Below are positions 8,373 through 18,370 of a DNA stretch of 42,484 bases, piece by piece. The notes under the pieces are model-generated. The model saw nothing but the letters and a program-made list of their open reading frames with translations, made no database searches and was not told the DNA's origin. Position numbers and translations under genes: made by a program. This DNA is from CAYNYI01 sp964401455. GTDB taxonomy: Bacteria; Fibrobacterota; OXYB2-FULL-49-7; CAYNYI01. Location: positions 1-42,484 of the forward strand of contig CAYNYI010000009.1 of NCBI GenBank assembly GCA_964401455.1, read 5' to 3'. Position 1 is the stretch's first letter. Each line of letters begins with the position of its first letter.

Positions 8373-10422
8373 GAAATTATTAGTAACCTCAGCTCTTCCC
8401 TATGCGAACGGCCCGATTCATTTCGGTCATATAGCCGGAGCATATTTGCCCGCGGATATTTTTGTCCGTTTCAGCCGTATGTGTTCAGAAGATGTGGTTT
8501 ATATATGCGGGTCCGATGAGCACGGCGTGGCCATAACTGTTTCCGCGCAGCTCGCAGGGGTTGCTCCTATTGAGCATGTTAACAAATACCACAGGATCAT
8601 TAAAGGTATTTTCGATAAATTCAATATCCGGTTTGATAATTTCAGCAGAACTACAAAGAAACAGCATTATGAACTTTCCCAAAAGTTTTTTCTAGAAAAT
8701 CTCAAAAACGGGTATATTGAAAAAAAATCATCAAAACAGCTGTATTGCGGAAAGTGTTCCAAATTTCTTGCAGATCGCTACATTGTGGGAACATGCCCGG
8801 AATGCGGATTTGAGGAAGCCCGGGGCGATGAGTGCGGTAAGTGCGGAAAATGGCTTGATGCTCTTGAAATAAAAGAACCTCGTTGCCGTGTTTGCGGAAG
8901 CAGCCCGGAAGTAAAAGAAACCGAACACTGGTACCTTCAAATGCAGAAAATGAGCGGTCGTCTTGAGAAATGGCTGGATTCAAAAAAAGACTGGAAAGAC
9001 AGTGTCGTGAATTTTGTAAAGAAGGACCTCGCTGAATTGCGCGAAAGACCGATTACAAGAGACATGGACTGGGGAGTTCCGGTTCCGCTGGAAGGCGCGG
9101 AGGGGAAAGTGCTATATGTATGGTTTGATGCACCGATCGGATATATTTCATCTACTGTTGAGTGGGCTGAAAGAACAGGCAATCCTGATAAGTGGAAAGA
9201 TTACTGGATGAATCCCGATTGCAGGGTTATACATTTTATAGGAAAAGATAATATCCCGTTTCATTGCATCGTCTGGCCTGCCATGATAATGGGACAGGAT
9301 ATGGAAATAAACCTTCCCGACAATGTACCCGCCAATGAGTTCTTTCATCTTGAAGGAAAACAGTTTTCAAAAAGCAACGGCTGGTATATTGAGCTTGATG
9401 ACTTCTTCCAAAAGTATCCAGCCGACGCAATAAGATATACATTGGCGGTTAACGCGCCCGAGACCAGAGATTCTGAATTTACATGGAAGGGATTTCAACG
9501 ATATGTTAATGCCGACCTCGCAAATACATTCGGAAATTTTATAAACCGCTCAATAAAGTTTACTCTCAAAAATTTTGGTGATAAGATACCTGAAAAAAAG
9601 TCCCTTACCGGGAAAGACCGGGAAACAATAAAAAATATCGATATTAAACTTGGCGAAGCACGTGAAAGTTATTCCAGGTTTGAGGTGAGAAACGCATGTT
9701 TCTGTTTTATGGAACTCGCGAGAGAAGGTAACAGATATTTTGATGAAAATGCGCCATGGAAGCTCATTAAAGAAGATCGTGAAAGATGCGCCACGGTTCT
9801 TTCAGTTTGCCTGGATATAATAAATGCTTTATCGATTATGTCTCATCCCGTTATTCCGGAAACTTCCGCGGTGATCCAAAATAGCCTCGGTTTCACTATT
9901 GATGCCGCTAAAGGCCCGGTTTGGCCTGTTGACGCTGATTCTATCCCGGAGATAAAATCCCTTAAGGACTGTGGTATAATTATGAGCAGAATTGAAGATA
10001 AAACAGTAAATGAGGAAATCGAAAAGCTTAAAAAAATGTCTGAAAAAGCTTCCGCAGGCTCAAAGAAAAAGTCTTCGAAAAAAAATAAAGAACCGGAAAA
10101 TATAAGCTTCAAGAAGTTTATGGACACCGAGTTGCGTGTCGGCACTATCTTAGAAGCCTCTCCCGTTGAAGGTTCTGAAAAGCTTCTTAAAATGGTAGTC
10201 TCTCTGGGTGAATTTGGACAGAGGCAAATTGTCGGCGGTCTCGCGAAAGATTATTCTGCTTCCGAGCTTAAGGGTAAAAAAGTTATTGTAGTCGCAAATC
10301 TTGAACCGGCAATGCTTATGAGAAACATATCAGAGGGAATGCTTCTTGCCGCAGAGCATCACGACGGGCTTGAACTTATTTCTGTCGGAGAAAATGTACC
10401 CGAGGGCTCACGCATAAGATGA
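8365..10422 (+). CDS. metG: Methionyl-tRNA synthetase with C-terminal tRNA-binding domain
   Basis: Charges initiator and elongator tRNA-Met. 685 residues. HFGH (HIGH) lies at residues 19-22 and FSKS (KMSKS equivalent) at about 334-337. Four CxxC pairs between about residues 127 and 178 form the zinc knuckles of the connective peptide. After a Lys-rich linker (about 560-575), residues 577-685 form an EMAP-II/Trbp-type OB fold (FMDTELRVGTI, then VGGLA and KVIVVANLEPA). This domain organisation is common in bacterial MetRS. The ATG overlaps ricT, and recJ begins seven bases after its stop. Confidence 0.96.
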   Translation: MNKKLLVTSALPYANGPIHFGHIAGAYLPADIFVRFSRMCSEDVVYICGSDEHGVAITVSAQLAGVAPIEHVNKYHRIIKGIFDKFNIRFDNFSRTTKKQHYELSQKFFLENLKNGYIEKKSSKQLYCGKCSKFLADRYIVGTCPECGFEEARGDECGKCGKWLDALEIKEPRCRVCGSSPEVKETEHWYLQMQKMSGRLEKWLDSKKDWKDSVVNFVKKDLAELRERPITRDMDWGVPVPLEGAEGKVLYVWFDAPIGYISSTVEWAERTGNPDKWKDYWMNPDCRVIHFIGKDNIPFHCIVWPAMIMGQDMEINLPDNVPANEFFHLEGKQFSKSNGWYIELDDFFQKYPADAIRYTLAVNAPETRDSEFTWKGFQRYVNADLANTFGNFINRSIKFTLKNFGDKIPEKKSLTGKDRETIKNIDIKLGEARESYSRFEVRNACFCFMELAREGNRYFDENAPWKLIKEDRERCATVLSVCLDIINALSIMSHPVIPETSAVIQNSLGFTIDAAKGPVWPVDADSIPEIKSLKDCGIIMSRIEDKTVNEEIEKLKKMSEKASAGSKKKSSKKNKEPENISFKKFMDTELRVGTILEASPVEGSEKLLKMVVSLGEFGQRQIVGGLAKDYSASELKGKKVIVVANLEPAMLMRNISEGMLLAAEHHDGLELISVGENVPEGSRIR

Positions 10423-10429
10423 AAATAAC

Positions 10430-12133
10430 ATGGATGAAATAATAATAGAAAAACCGGTTAAAGCTTCTCCCGAAACAATCGGACAGCTTCGGAAAGCGGT
10501 TGAACTGCCCGAAGCTTTGCTTGAAGTTCTTGTTAAACGAGGAGTAGAGACACCGGAAGGCGCCAGGAAATTTATTCGCCCCGATACAGCTGATATGCAT
10601 GATCCTTTCCTGCTTACTTCTATGGATAAAGCCGTGGAAAGGATAATTAAATCTCTTCAGAAAAAAGAGATTATCACCGTATTTGGGGATTACGATGTGG
10701 ACGGGATAACAGCCACGGCATTATTGATGAAGGGTCTGGACGGACTCGGAGCAGATGTTAATTATTTTCTTCCTGACCGGTTATCCGAAGGATACGGGTT
10801 GTCTGAGGAGTGTATTGATAATATCGCCAAGCGCGGCACAAAGCTGATTATCACCGTTGATTGCGGTATATCAAGTGCAGCGGAGGTTGAGTATGCCGCT
10901 AAAATCGGAATAGACATAATTATAACCGATCATCATGAAAAGAACGGGCCTCTCCCCGGAGCCTCTGCAGTAATTAATCCTAAAACCGATGAGAACGGGT
11001 ATCCTTTTAAGGAGCTTGCCGGTGTCGGTGTTGCTTTAAAGCTCTTTCAGGCTTTGATGTCGGGAATCGGAGATATGGAATTCGATTTTTCTGAATTGCT
11101 CGCTCTTGCCGCTATTGGAAGCGCCGCTGATATTGTACCATTAAAAGATGAAAACAGAATTATTGTAAGGAAAGGCTTCGAGGTCATAAAAAACAAAAGT
11201 TTTACAGGGCTTGAGGCATTACTCAAAAAGCTTCATGTGCCTCTGAAGGAAATATCGACATCAACGGTTATTTTTAAAATAGCTCCGTTTATTAATTCCG
11301 CTGGAAGAATGGAGACGCCGGACTGCTGTGTAGAGCTGCTTACAACCGGAAACAGCGAAATGGCGGGCAAAATTTCCGGAACTCTGCTTACATTGAATAA
11401 TAAAAGAAAAGAAACTGACCATGCGATTACCAAAGAGGCTGTATCTTATGTCGATAATAATATAGATTTAAAAGAAACTTCGGTAATAGTTTTAGCCTCA
11501 AAAGAATGGCATTCCGGAGTAATAGGGATAGTGGCTTCACGTCTCGCGGAAAAATATAACCGTCCGACAATAATTATTTCTGTAAACGAGGAAGGGACAG
11601 GAACAGGATCCGGGCGGAGTATTGAGAATTTTCATCTTTATGACGCTGTTTCCTGTTGTTCAGATTTGCTTGTTAAATATGGAGGCCATAAATATGCCTC
11701 CGGTCTGACAATACTTTCGGAAAATATCACTGAATTCAGAAAAAGAATAAATGAGTCGGCTTCTTCCTACATTGCATCCGGAGGTTTCAATAAAACAGTC
11801 AAACCCGATTCTGAACTTACTCTGTCTTATGTTAACGATGACTTTTTCAGAAAAATATCTCTTCTTGAACCTTTCGGTCCTGATAATACCAACCCGGTTT
11901 TTCTGTTTAAAAGTCTCAGACTCACGGCGGAACCGGAAATAATCGGGCAAAGACATTTGAAATTCGAAGTTTCCGACGGTAAAAATTACATTTTCTGCAT
12001 GGCCTTCAATAAGATTCATCTGAGGGAAAAAATATTGCAGAAATCATCCGGAATGGACATAGCAGCCACTATACTCAGAAACGGCTGGAAGGGCAAATAC
12101 ACATATCAGTTGAAAGTAAAGGGGATATCGTGA
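10430..12133 (+). CDS. recJ: Single-stranded-DNA-specific exonuclease RecJ
   Basis: 5'-to-3' single-strand DNA exonuclease for recombination and repair. Seen: DHH-family metal motifs FGDYDVDGITA (about residues 84-94), ITVDCGIS (about 142-149) and ITDHHEK (about 164-170); GSAADIVPL in the middle; and the DHHA1 motif GGHKYASG near residue 420. A C-terminal OB-like region follows. 567 residues is normal. It begins seven bases after metG and its TGA overlaps the GTG start of argH by four bases, suggesting coupled translation. Confidence 0.94.
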   Translation: MDEIIIEKPVKASPETIGQLRKAVELPEALLEVLVKRGVETPEGARKFIRPDTADMHDPFLLTSMDKAVERIIKSLQKKEIITVFGDYDVDGITATALLMKGLDGLGADVNYFLPDRLSEGYGLSEECIDNIAKRGTKLIITVDCGISSAAEVEYAAKIGIDIIITDHHEKNGPLPGASAVINPKTDENGYPFKELAGVGVALKLFQALMSGIGDMEFDFSELLALAAIGSAADIVPLKDENRIIVRKGFEVIKNKSFTGLEALLKKLHVPLKEISTSTVIFKIAPFINSAGRMETPDCCVELLTTGNSEMAGKISGTLLTLNNKRKETDHAITKEAVSYVDNNIDLKETSVIVLASKEWHSGVIGIVASRLAEKYNRPTIIISVNEEGTGTGSGRSIENFHLYDAVSCCSDLLVKYGGHKYASGLTILSENITEFRKRINESASSYIASGGFNKTVKPDSELTLSYVNDDFFRKISLLEPFGPDNTNPVFLFKSLRLTAEPEIIGQRHLKFEVSDGKNYIFCMAFNKIHLREKILQKSSGMDIAATILRNGWKGKYTYQLKVKGIS

Positions 12134-13518
12134 AACTCTGGGAAGGTAGATTCAAGGAAGGAACAGACGCCCTGATGGAGGAATTTAACAATTCCCTCCC
12201 GTTTGACAGGGAGCTTTTTCATGAAGACATAGAAGCGTCAACGGCATGGGCTTCTGCTCTTGCCCGCGCCGGTATCTTAAAAAAAGAAGAAGCCGCCTCA
12301 ATAAAAAAAGCTCTCAAAGACGCTTGTATAAAGATGGAAAAAGGCGTCTTCAGATTTCATAAATCAGATGAGGATATTCATACCGCACTAGAAAGATATG
12401 TAACGGAACAAACCAAAGGCACCGGGGCGAAACTTCATACCGGAAGAAGCCGAAACGATCAGGTATCGGTCGATATTCGTATTTATGTGAAAAAAGCCTG
12501 CCTTCAAACAATAAAAAATATAACCGCGCTTCAGAAAGTCCTGGTAGAAAAGGCATCAAAACACATAGACACTATTATGCCCGGCTATACTCATCTCCAG
12601 CAGGCACAGCCTGTTTTGTTCTCACATTATTTAATGTCTCTTTTTTTTATGCTGAAGCGTGATGCCGCGAGATTTTCGAACTGCATGGATAATTGTGATG
12701 AAATGCCTTTAGGATCAGCAGCTTTTGCCGGGAGTGCGTATCCGGTTGACCGCGAGTTCCTGCGAAAAGAATTGGGATTCAGAAGTATATCCGACAATTC
12801 AATAGATGCTGTCAGCGACAGAGACTTTATTATTGAATATCTTTCTTCTTCCGCGATTTTGATCACACATTTAAGCAGGTTTGCCGAGGACTTCACTATC
12901 TGGTCATCTTCAGAATTCGGTTATATCGAGTTAAGTGACGCCTATTCCACCGGAAGCAGTATAATGCCACAGAAAAAGAATCCCGATTCTCTTGAGCTCC
13001 TTCGCGGTAAATGCGGGAGAATATTCGGGTCTTTATTTTCACTTTTGACGGTAATGAAGGGCCTTCCTCTCACCTACTCCAAGGATATGCAGGAAGACAA
13101 GGAACCTCTTTTTGATACCATAAAAACTGTAAATATATCATTGAAGATCTTTGCCGGACTTCTGGAAACCGCTGAAATAAGAAAAGACAAAATGGAACAG
13201 AACCTGACAGGAATGCTTCTGGCTACTGAGATTGCTGATTATATGGCAAAACGAGGAATACCTTTTCGGGAAAGTCACGCCGTTACCGGAAAAATCGTAC
13301 GAAAATCTGTCGAAACCGGCAAAGATCTGCGGGATTTTTCATTAGAGGACTTCAAAAAAGTCGACAACCGGTTTAGTGATGATATAAAAAGCGCCGTCGA
13401 TTTTAAAAACGCTTTAAAAAATCGCTCTCTGCCGGGCGGAACCGCTAAATCTTCGGTACGTAATCAAATTAGGCTGGCAAAGGCCGTAATCAGAAAATCC
13501 GAAAAAAAATATGGATAA
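12130..13518 (+). CDS. argH: Argininosuccinate lyase
   Basis: Last step of arginine biosynthesis: argininosuccinate to arginine and fumarate. 462 residues, the normal length. Seen: N-terminal LWEGRF, TGRSRNDQV near residue 102, GYTHLQQAQP near 156, and the fumarase/aspartase superfamily signature GSSIMPQKKNP near 276-286. The start is GTG at 12130, overlapping the recJ stop (GTGA), with a GGGG ribosome binding site inside the end of recJ. No other arg gene is nearby, so it seems to ride in this operon rather than in an arginine cluster. Confidence 0.96.
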   Translation: MKLWEGRFKEGTDALMEEFNNSLPFDRELFHEDIEASTAWASALARAGILKKEEAASIKKALKDACIKMEKGVFRFHKSDEDIHTALERYVTEQTKGTGAKLHTGRSRNDQVSVDIRIYVKKACLQTIKNITALQKVLVEKASKHIDTIMPGYTHLQQAQPVLFSHYLMSLFFMLKRDAARFSNCMDNCDEMPLGSAAFAGSAYPVDREFLRKELGFRSISDNSIDAVSDRDFIIEYLSSSAILITHLSRFAEDFTIWSSSEFGYIELSDAYSTGSSIMPQKKNPDSLELLRGKCGRIFGSLFSLLTVMKGLPLTYSKDMQEDKEPLFDTIKTVNISLKIFAGLLETAEIRKDKMEQNLTGMLLATEIADYMAKRGIPFRESHAVTGKIVRKSVETGKDLRDFSLEDFKKVDNRFSDDIKSAVDFKNALKNRSLPGGTAKSSVRNQIRLAKAVIRKSEKKYG

Positions 13519-16240
13519 ATTTCCATCGAACTGTCTGCCTGCGACATTTACTTTTATTCTCTTTCTTTTTGTTTCGGCCTCATACTCCTCTTCTGAGGGA
13601 TTCCCTGATGACAGTCTTTTCTATTCGTCTAAATTTTATCAGGGATTAATGCAGTCCTCCGAGATAAATCAGAAAGGTCTCGAGGCTCTTGATACCGGAA
13701 ATTATGAAGAGGCCGAAAGACTTTTCAGAAAGTCAATAGATATATCTGGCTTTCTTCCAGAAGCGCTTAATAATCTTGGATTGTTGTATATAAAGAAAAA
13801 CCGCCTGGATTCAGCCAAAAAAATACTGAATTCATTATTAAAGGATTTCCCTAAGTACAGACAGGTCTATTTTAACCTCGGTCTTATCGAATATAATTCT
13901 GAGGACTATAAAGAGGCGGCTGCTTATTTTGAAAAGGGACTCGCTCTACAGGGAGGTCCTGCCGAACTATACCGTGATCTCGGTGTTTTGTATCTTAAAT
14001 CCGGGGAGTATCAGAGAGCGCTTCTTACCCTTGAACACGCTGTTTCCTTATCTGGTGATGAAAACTGCTGCGCAGTGCTTACCGCTTCCGCATTATACGG
14101 TCTGGGTAATGAAAAAAAAGCATTAAAAAAGGCTTTGAATGTATTAAAAGAGGACAGTACGGCGATTGACGCTTTGCAGCTTTGCGGTCGTATTAAATTT
14201 GACCGGGGCCGATACGACAGCGCTCTTAATTATTTTTCATTGGCACACAGATTAGAACCGCAAAGACCTGAATTCCTTTTTAATCTCGGACTTCTTTACG
14301 CAATTCAGGGGGAATATGATTCCAGCCTTCAAAAACTGATATTATTTTCTGAAACCGCAGACAGCTGCAAGTCTTTTCTTGAAGCCGCGAAAGTGCTCGG
14401 TACACTGAGAAAATACGAGGGGGCAAGAGAAATCCTCTCCGGATCCCCTGATAAATGCGATTCTCTGCCGGAGTTCCTCTCTGAGAAACTGACAGCTGAA
14501 GCCACTGTCCTGTATGAATCGGGAGATTTTAACGGTGTTCTCGCGGCAATAGATACTATCGATGGTCTGGATCTGACTATGATGATTTTAAAGGCAAAGG
14601 CACTTATAAGAAAAGGGATGATTGAGGAAGCAGGTGATATTTTAAAGAAGGCCGCGGAATTGTCTCCTTCTGATACCGAAGTCCTGCTTTTGTTGTCTTA
14701 TGTCTCCCCTGCTTTTTATTCAAAAGAATCGGCGGACAATATCGCCGATAGTCTTCAGAAAAGTCCTAATGAATATGAAGCTTTGGTACCTGCTCTTTCT
14801 TCTCTCGCGAGAGCCGGATTCCCGGAACTGGCTTCAAGGGTTACACGGCGCAAATACGGACAGAAAAAAGAATGTCCCGGTATCAGAGAAGCGGCATATT
14901 ATTATATCAGCGATGAAAAAGAACAGGCGCTCAATAAGTACAGAAGTATTTATTATGGAAGGCTTTGCGATGACTCCGTGAAAGTAATGATGAGAATAGG
15001 AGAACTTTATTCCGCGCTTTCTGAACACAAAATATCTCTGTATTGGTTTGATAAAATACCCGAGAGAAAAAGAGGACCTTCCTATTATTATAAACGCGGG
15101 CTGTCCGCTTTCTATTCAGGCAAATACAGAAAAGCGGAAAGAGATTTTAGAAAATCCTCCGTTTTAACAGCCGGATTCAACCCGGAAGCCTCATTAATGC
15201 TTGCCTATACACTTGCTTTTCTTGGTGAAAATACTGTCTCCGTTAAAAATCTGATAAAAAGAACTGTAAGAATGTCTGGGAACGAATTTAACGTATTGCT
15301 CAGGGCATCGGAAATAGCCGCTGATATTGAAGAACTCGATTTTGCAGTATCTCTTTCTGAAAAGGCCTTTTCTTTATATGAGAATGCAGAGGCTGCGCTG
15401 AGTGCCGCCTCTTTTATGCGCAAGTATGGAAATCTTTCCGCTGCAATTTCCTACTATACCAAGGTAATAACCAATGACTCAACTAATGTAGAGGCTGTTT
15501 CCGGAAAGGCGCTATGTCTTCTTGAATTAAAAGGTCCGGAAGAAGCTATGGATTTTATAAGCAGTTTTAATAATTTAACAGAAATCCCGGATATACTGAG
15601 AGTCAGGGCTGAAGTATTTTCGGAAATGAATAAAAATAGAAAGGCCGGAGAAATCTCTTTAATTCTTTACGGCATGAATAAAAAACCCGAAGATCTTATG
15701 GCCTCGGCAAACTACTTTTATGGTGCCGGGAAGACAAAAAAAGCCTTGTTTATTACAGATTCAGTAGAAGCCGTTGCCCCTGAAAATCCGGAGCTGAGAA
15801 TGAAGGCGGCGGCACTCAGATTTGCTTTTGAAAACAGTCTTTCTCCTGAGGAAGCAAGGTCAGGAATTGCTAAGATGTTCTACAACAGGGCTGTTGACGC
15901 TTATGAAGCAGGAGTTAAAGACTCGGCTGAACTCTTTTACCGCGCCGCTATTTTTGCAGATCCGGCTTATGAGCAGCCATATATTAATCTTTCGGCATTT
16001 TTGCTTGAGCAAAACCGCATTTTTGAGTCTACTCTTGTGGTTAAAAGAGGGCTCAGGATGACGGACGGCTCAACTGATCTTTATGAGGCGCTCGCTGTAT
16101 CTTTGTACAGCGGCGGCGCAACTGATGAAGCCCTTAAAATACTTAACCGTGTCATTAAAGAAAACCCTGAGTCCGATTCAGCCAAGAAAATGAGGCGGAT
16201 GATATTGGACAAAGTTTTATTCGAGCGGCTTTATAAATAA
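13511..16240 (+). CDS. Large exported tetratricopeptide-repeat protein
   Basis: 909 residues. The first 28 residues are a signal peptide (hydrophobic core FTFILFLFVSASYSSS), so it is probably periplasmic or outer-membrane associated. From about residue 45 to the end it is built of helical TPR units, for example ALDTGNYEEAERLFRKSI, ALNNLGLLYIKKNRLDSAK and, near the C-terminus, ALAVSLYSGGATDEALKIL. No enzymatic domain is visible. TPR scaffolds of this kind usually mediate protein assembly in the envelope; which partner cannot be read from sequence. The ATG overlaps the argH stop by eight bases. It is the last gene of the chain that begins at 5745. Confidence 0.8.
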   Translation: MDKFPSNCLPATFTFILFLFVSASYSSSEGFPDDSLFYSSKFYQGLMQSSEINQKGLEALDTGNYEEAERLFRKSIDISGFLPEALNNLGLLYIKKNRLDSAKKILNSLLKDFPKYRQVYFNLGLIEYNSEDYKEAAAYFEKGLALQGGPAELYRDLGVLYLKSGEYQRALLTLEHAVSLSGDENCCAVLTASALYGLGNEKKALKKALNVLKEDSTAIDALQLCGRIKFDRGRYDSALNYFSLAHRLEPQRPEFLFNLGLLYAIQGEYDSSLQKLILFSETADSCKSFLEAAKVLGTLRKYEGAREILSGSPDKCDSLPEFLSEKLTAEATVLYESGDFNGVLAAIDTIDGLDLTMMILKAKALIRKGMIEEAGDILKKAAELSPSDTEVLLLLSYVSPAFYSKESADNIADSLQKSPNEYEALVPALSSLARAGFPELASRVTRRKYGQKKECPGIREAAYYYISDEKEQALNKYRSIYYGRLCDDSVKVMMRIGELYSALSEHKISLYWFDKIPERKRGPSYYYKRGLSAFYSGKYRKAERDFRKSSVLTAGFNPEASLMLAYTLAFLGENTVSVKNLIKRTVRMSGNEFNVLLRASEIAADIEELDFAVSLSEKAFSLYENAEAALSAASFMRKYGNLSAAISYYTKVITNDSTNVEAVSGKALCLLELKGPEEAMDFISSFNNLTEIPDILRVRAEVFSEMNKNRKAGEISLILYGMNKKPEDLMASANYFYGAGKTKKALFITDSVEAVAPENPELRMKAAALRFAFENSLSPEEARSGIAKMFYNRAVDAYEAGVKDSAELFYRAAIFADPAYEQPYINLSAFLLEQNRIFESTLVVKRGLRMTDGSTDLYEALAVSLYSGGATDEALKILNRVIKENPESDSAKKMRRMILDKVLFERLYK

Positions 16241-16273
16241 ATTGTCGAGATCAAGGTATATTTTTATTTTGAA

Positions 16274-16279
16274 TATAAT
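16274..16279 (+). promoter_or_regulatory. -10 box directly before ftsX, leaderless arrangement
   Basis: A perfect TATAAT ends three bases before ATG 16283 and six bases before the in-frame ATG 16286. There is no Shine-Dalgarno. If transcription begins about seven bases after the -10, the second ATG would sit at the 5' end of the mRNA. A good -35 is not evident (nearest is TTGTCG at 16242, too far). Confidence 0.4.
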
Positions 16280-16282
16280 CTT

Positions 16283-17143
16283 ATGATGTATTTTTTTATT
16301 GAAGCCATACGGGGAATACTCTCCAATAAAGTACTGAATTTTTCATCAATGGTAGTTATTGCCATCGCGGTTTCTTTTATATCGGGATTTTATAATACAT
16401 CAAGAACCCTGAATAATATGCTCCGTAAAAGCGGTGCCGACAGAATTACGATCGAGGCATTTCTTGCACCGGGACATAACCCCGATATTGATCCTGATTC
16501 AATTGCACGCGCATTCTCAGAATTAAAAGGTGTAAAAAAAACTGAATATGTGTCTAGCTCTGATGCATATCTTGAATTTGTGATGGAGTTTGGTCAGGAA
16601 ATGGTTAACGCAGTGGACACCAACCCTTTTCCCCCTTCCGTTAAACTTTATCCGGAGAACTCTTATTACAGCCCGGAAAGTCTGCAGGTAATAGTCTCCG
16701 GCGTTTATTCATTCGCTGAAGTCGAAAGCGTTACTCATATAGGTAAATGGGTTGATACTTTTCTGAAAATCCGTAATATATTCAATGTGTTCTCCATTGT
16801 ACTTTCGCTTATAATTATTTCTTCTATGTTTTACATAGTTACCAGCACAATAAGACAGTCCATACATAACCGCAGAGAATATATCAAGACTTTACAGCTT
16901 ATCGGAGCTTCTCCGGGTTGGATAAAGACCCCGTTTCTTATAGAAGGAGCTGTGAAAGGCGCTTTCGGGGGGCTGATTTCCGTTTTTATACTTAATGCCG
17001 GAGTATTTCTGATTGAATCTTATATTCCCGAGTCATCCATATCTTTGAGTGATGATCTTTTGTGGATACAATCCGCTGCGGGACTTTTGATAGGTTTTAT
17101 TTGCAGCATTTACGCAATGGGCTCAGAAATACAGACCTCATGA
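16283..17143 (+). CDS. ftsX: Cell-division permease-like protein FtsX
   Basis: Membrane half of the FtsEX ABC-type system that relays division state to periplasmic peptidoglycan hydrolases. 286 residues with the FtsX layout: one membrane helix (about 20-40), a periplasmic domain (about 45-170) and three more helices toward the C-terminus. The FtsX-typical stretch RREYIKTLQLIGASPGWI follows the second helix. Start is ATG 16283 or 16286. Its stop overlaps the next start (ATGA), and that next gene is an EnvC-type activator, the known periplasmic partner. The ATPase FtsE, usually directly upstream, is not here and must be elsewhere or replaced. Confidence 0.88.
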   Translation: MMYFFIEAIRGILSNKVLNFSSMVVIAIAVSFISGFYNTSRTLNNMLRKSGADRITIEAFLAPGHNPDIDPDSIARAFSELKGVKKTEYVSSSDAYLEFVMEFGQEMVNAVDTNPFPPSVKLYPENSYYSPESLQVIVSGVYSFAEVESVTHIGKWVDTFLKIRNIFNVFSIVLSLIIISSMFYIVTSTIRQSIHNRREYIKTLQLIGASPGWIKTPFLIEGAVKGAFGGLISVFILNAGVFLIESYIPESSISLSDDLLWIQSAAGLLIGFICSIYAMGSEIQTS

Positions 17144-18321
17144 TTCTTACCCTGATGAAAAAAAATATCTTTTTAATCTTTCTAATCTTTTTTCTCTGTA
17201 TCAGGATAACAGCCGAGTCTGCCGCTGAATATGATGTTGAGATTTCTTCTAAAAAAAGCCGCCTTCATACTATAAGAGATGAAATAGAACAAAAAAGAAA
17301 TAAGCTTCGGGAACTGGTAGAAGAAGAACATGGTGTTCTCGCGAAACTGGAGAATTTGGAGAGCGAGATTGAAATAACAAACCAGTATATTGATACTCTG
17401 GCCGATATGGAAGCGGACCTGCGGGGCGAAATCAAGGGTGTCATGGGTAATATTAATGAGCTGTCTTCCTCTTTAAAAAAAAGGCGAAAGATACTTATAA
17501 AGCGGCTTTCAGAGATATACAGATTCGGACGTATAAATGAAATGGAAGTTATTTTCGGTGCTGAATCTTTTTCGGATATTGCCGGTAGATATACTCATTT
17601 CAATAAATTAAAACAATATGATATGGATATTATAAACAGAATACAGGCCGAAAAGAAGATTAAAGAAAATAAAGAAAAGGAACTTTCAGTCAGATTGTCG
17701 GATATACAGGCGGTTATCTCCGAAAAGGAGTCTGAAAAGAGTCTGCTTGTATCTCAAAGAGAAGAGAAAAACAGTATTCTGGAAAAAGTACATGAACAAA
17801 AATCGGAATATAATATAATGGTGCGGGCACTTGAGCGAGAATACAGAAAGCTGAATAAAATACTTGCCTCGCTTGAGCTAAAAAGGAAGAGGGCTAAAAA
17901 GGCGGATTTTGGAGATTTTTCCAGAATGAAGGGGGTACTGCAGTGGCCGGTAAAAGGTGGTGATGTAATCAAGAAATACGGAAAAAATGTACATCCTGAA
18001 TTCCGCACCGCTACTTTTAATCCGGGTATAGATATTAAAACAACACGGGGGCATAGTGTGCGCGCTGTTTTTGACGGCAGTGTTGTATATACAGGACATC
18101 TCAGGGGGATGGGGAATTTTATCATACTGGACCACGGAAACGGGTATTATACTATGTACGGCAATCTTGATAAAGTCCTTGTGAAAGACAAAGATAGAAT
18201 AAAATCAGGTACACCGGTAGGGCTTGCCGGCGACAGCGGCTCTTTTGACGGTGTGAAACTCCATTTTGAGATAAGACATAAGAAGACTACCCTGGACCCG
18301 GAAAGTTGGCTTGGAACCTGA
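17140..18321 (+). CDS. EnvC-type murein hydrolase activator with degenerate LytM domain
   Basis: Periplasmic coiled-coil protein expected to be controlled by FtsX and to activate an amidase at the septum. The start chosen is ATG 17140, overlapping the ftsX stop by four bases; ATG 17155 is an alternative. Signal peptide to about residue 26, long coiled coil (about 30-265), C-terminal M23/LytM fold (about 285-390). The first zinc His of HxxxD is Asn294 (NPGID) and the first His of HxH is Lys373 (KLH), so the zinc site is broken. This matches EnvC-like activators, which have lost peptidase activity, rather than active endopeptidases. Gene order ftsX then envC supports the pairing. Confidence 0.85.
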   Translation: MILTLMKKNIFLIFLIFFLCIRITAESAAEYDVEISSKKSRLHTIRDEIEQKRNKLRELVEEEHGVLAKLENLESEIEITNQYIDTLADMEADLRGEIKGVMGNINELSSSLKKRRKILIKRLSEIYRFGRINEMEVIFGAESFSDIAGRYTHFNKLKQYDMDIINRIQAEKKIKENKEKELSVRLSDIQAVISEKESEKSLLVSQREEKNSILEKVHEQKSEYNIMVRALEREYRKLNKILASLELKRKRAKKADFGDFSRMKGVLQWPVKGGDVIKKYGKNVHPEFRTATFNPGIDIKTTRGHSVRAVFDGSVVYTGHLRGMGNFIILDHGNGYYTMYGNLDKVLVKDKDRIKSGTPVGLAGDSGSFDGVKLHFEIRHKKTTLDPESWLGT

Positions 18322-18370
18322 TTAGGCTGGTCATTTACTGATAAATGTTCTTATAAAATCAAAATTATAT

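Noticed and set aside
9843..10145. 100-codon minus-strand frame in metG
   Set aside because: It lies opposite the Lys-rich linker and is Phe/Ser-rich, the usual complement of AAA/GAA codons.
11660..12019. 119-codon antisense frame over recJ
   Set aside because: It is opposite the conserved RecJ C-terminal region, has no ribosome binding site and no recognisable motif.
17062..17139. Earlier start for the EnvC-type protein
   Set aside because: This extension lies inside ftsX and precedes the signal peptide; ATG 17140 overlaps the ftsX stop in the usual coupled way.
17140..18321. Active M23 endopeptidase call
   Set aside because: The first His of HxxxD and of HxH are replaced (Asn294, Lys373), so zinc-dependent catalysis is unlikely.
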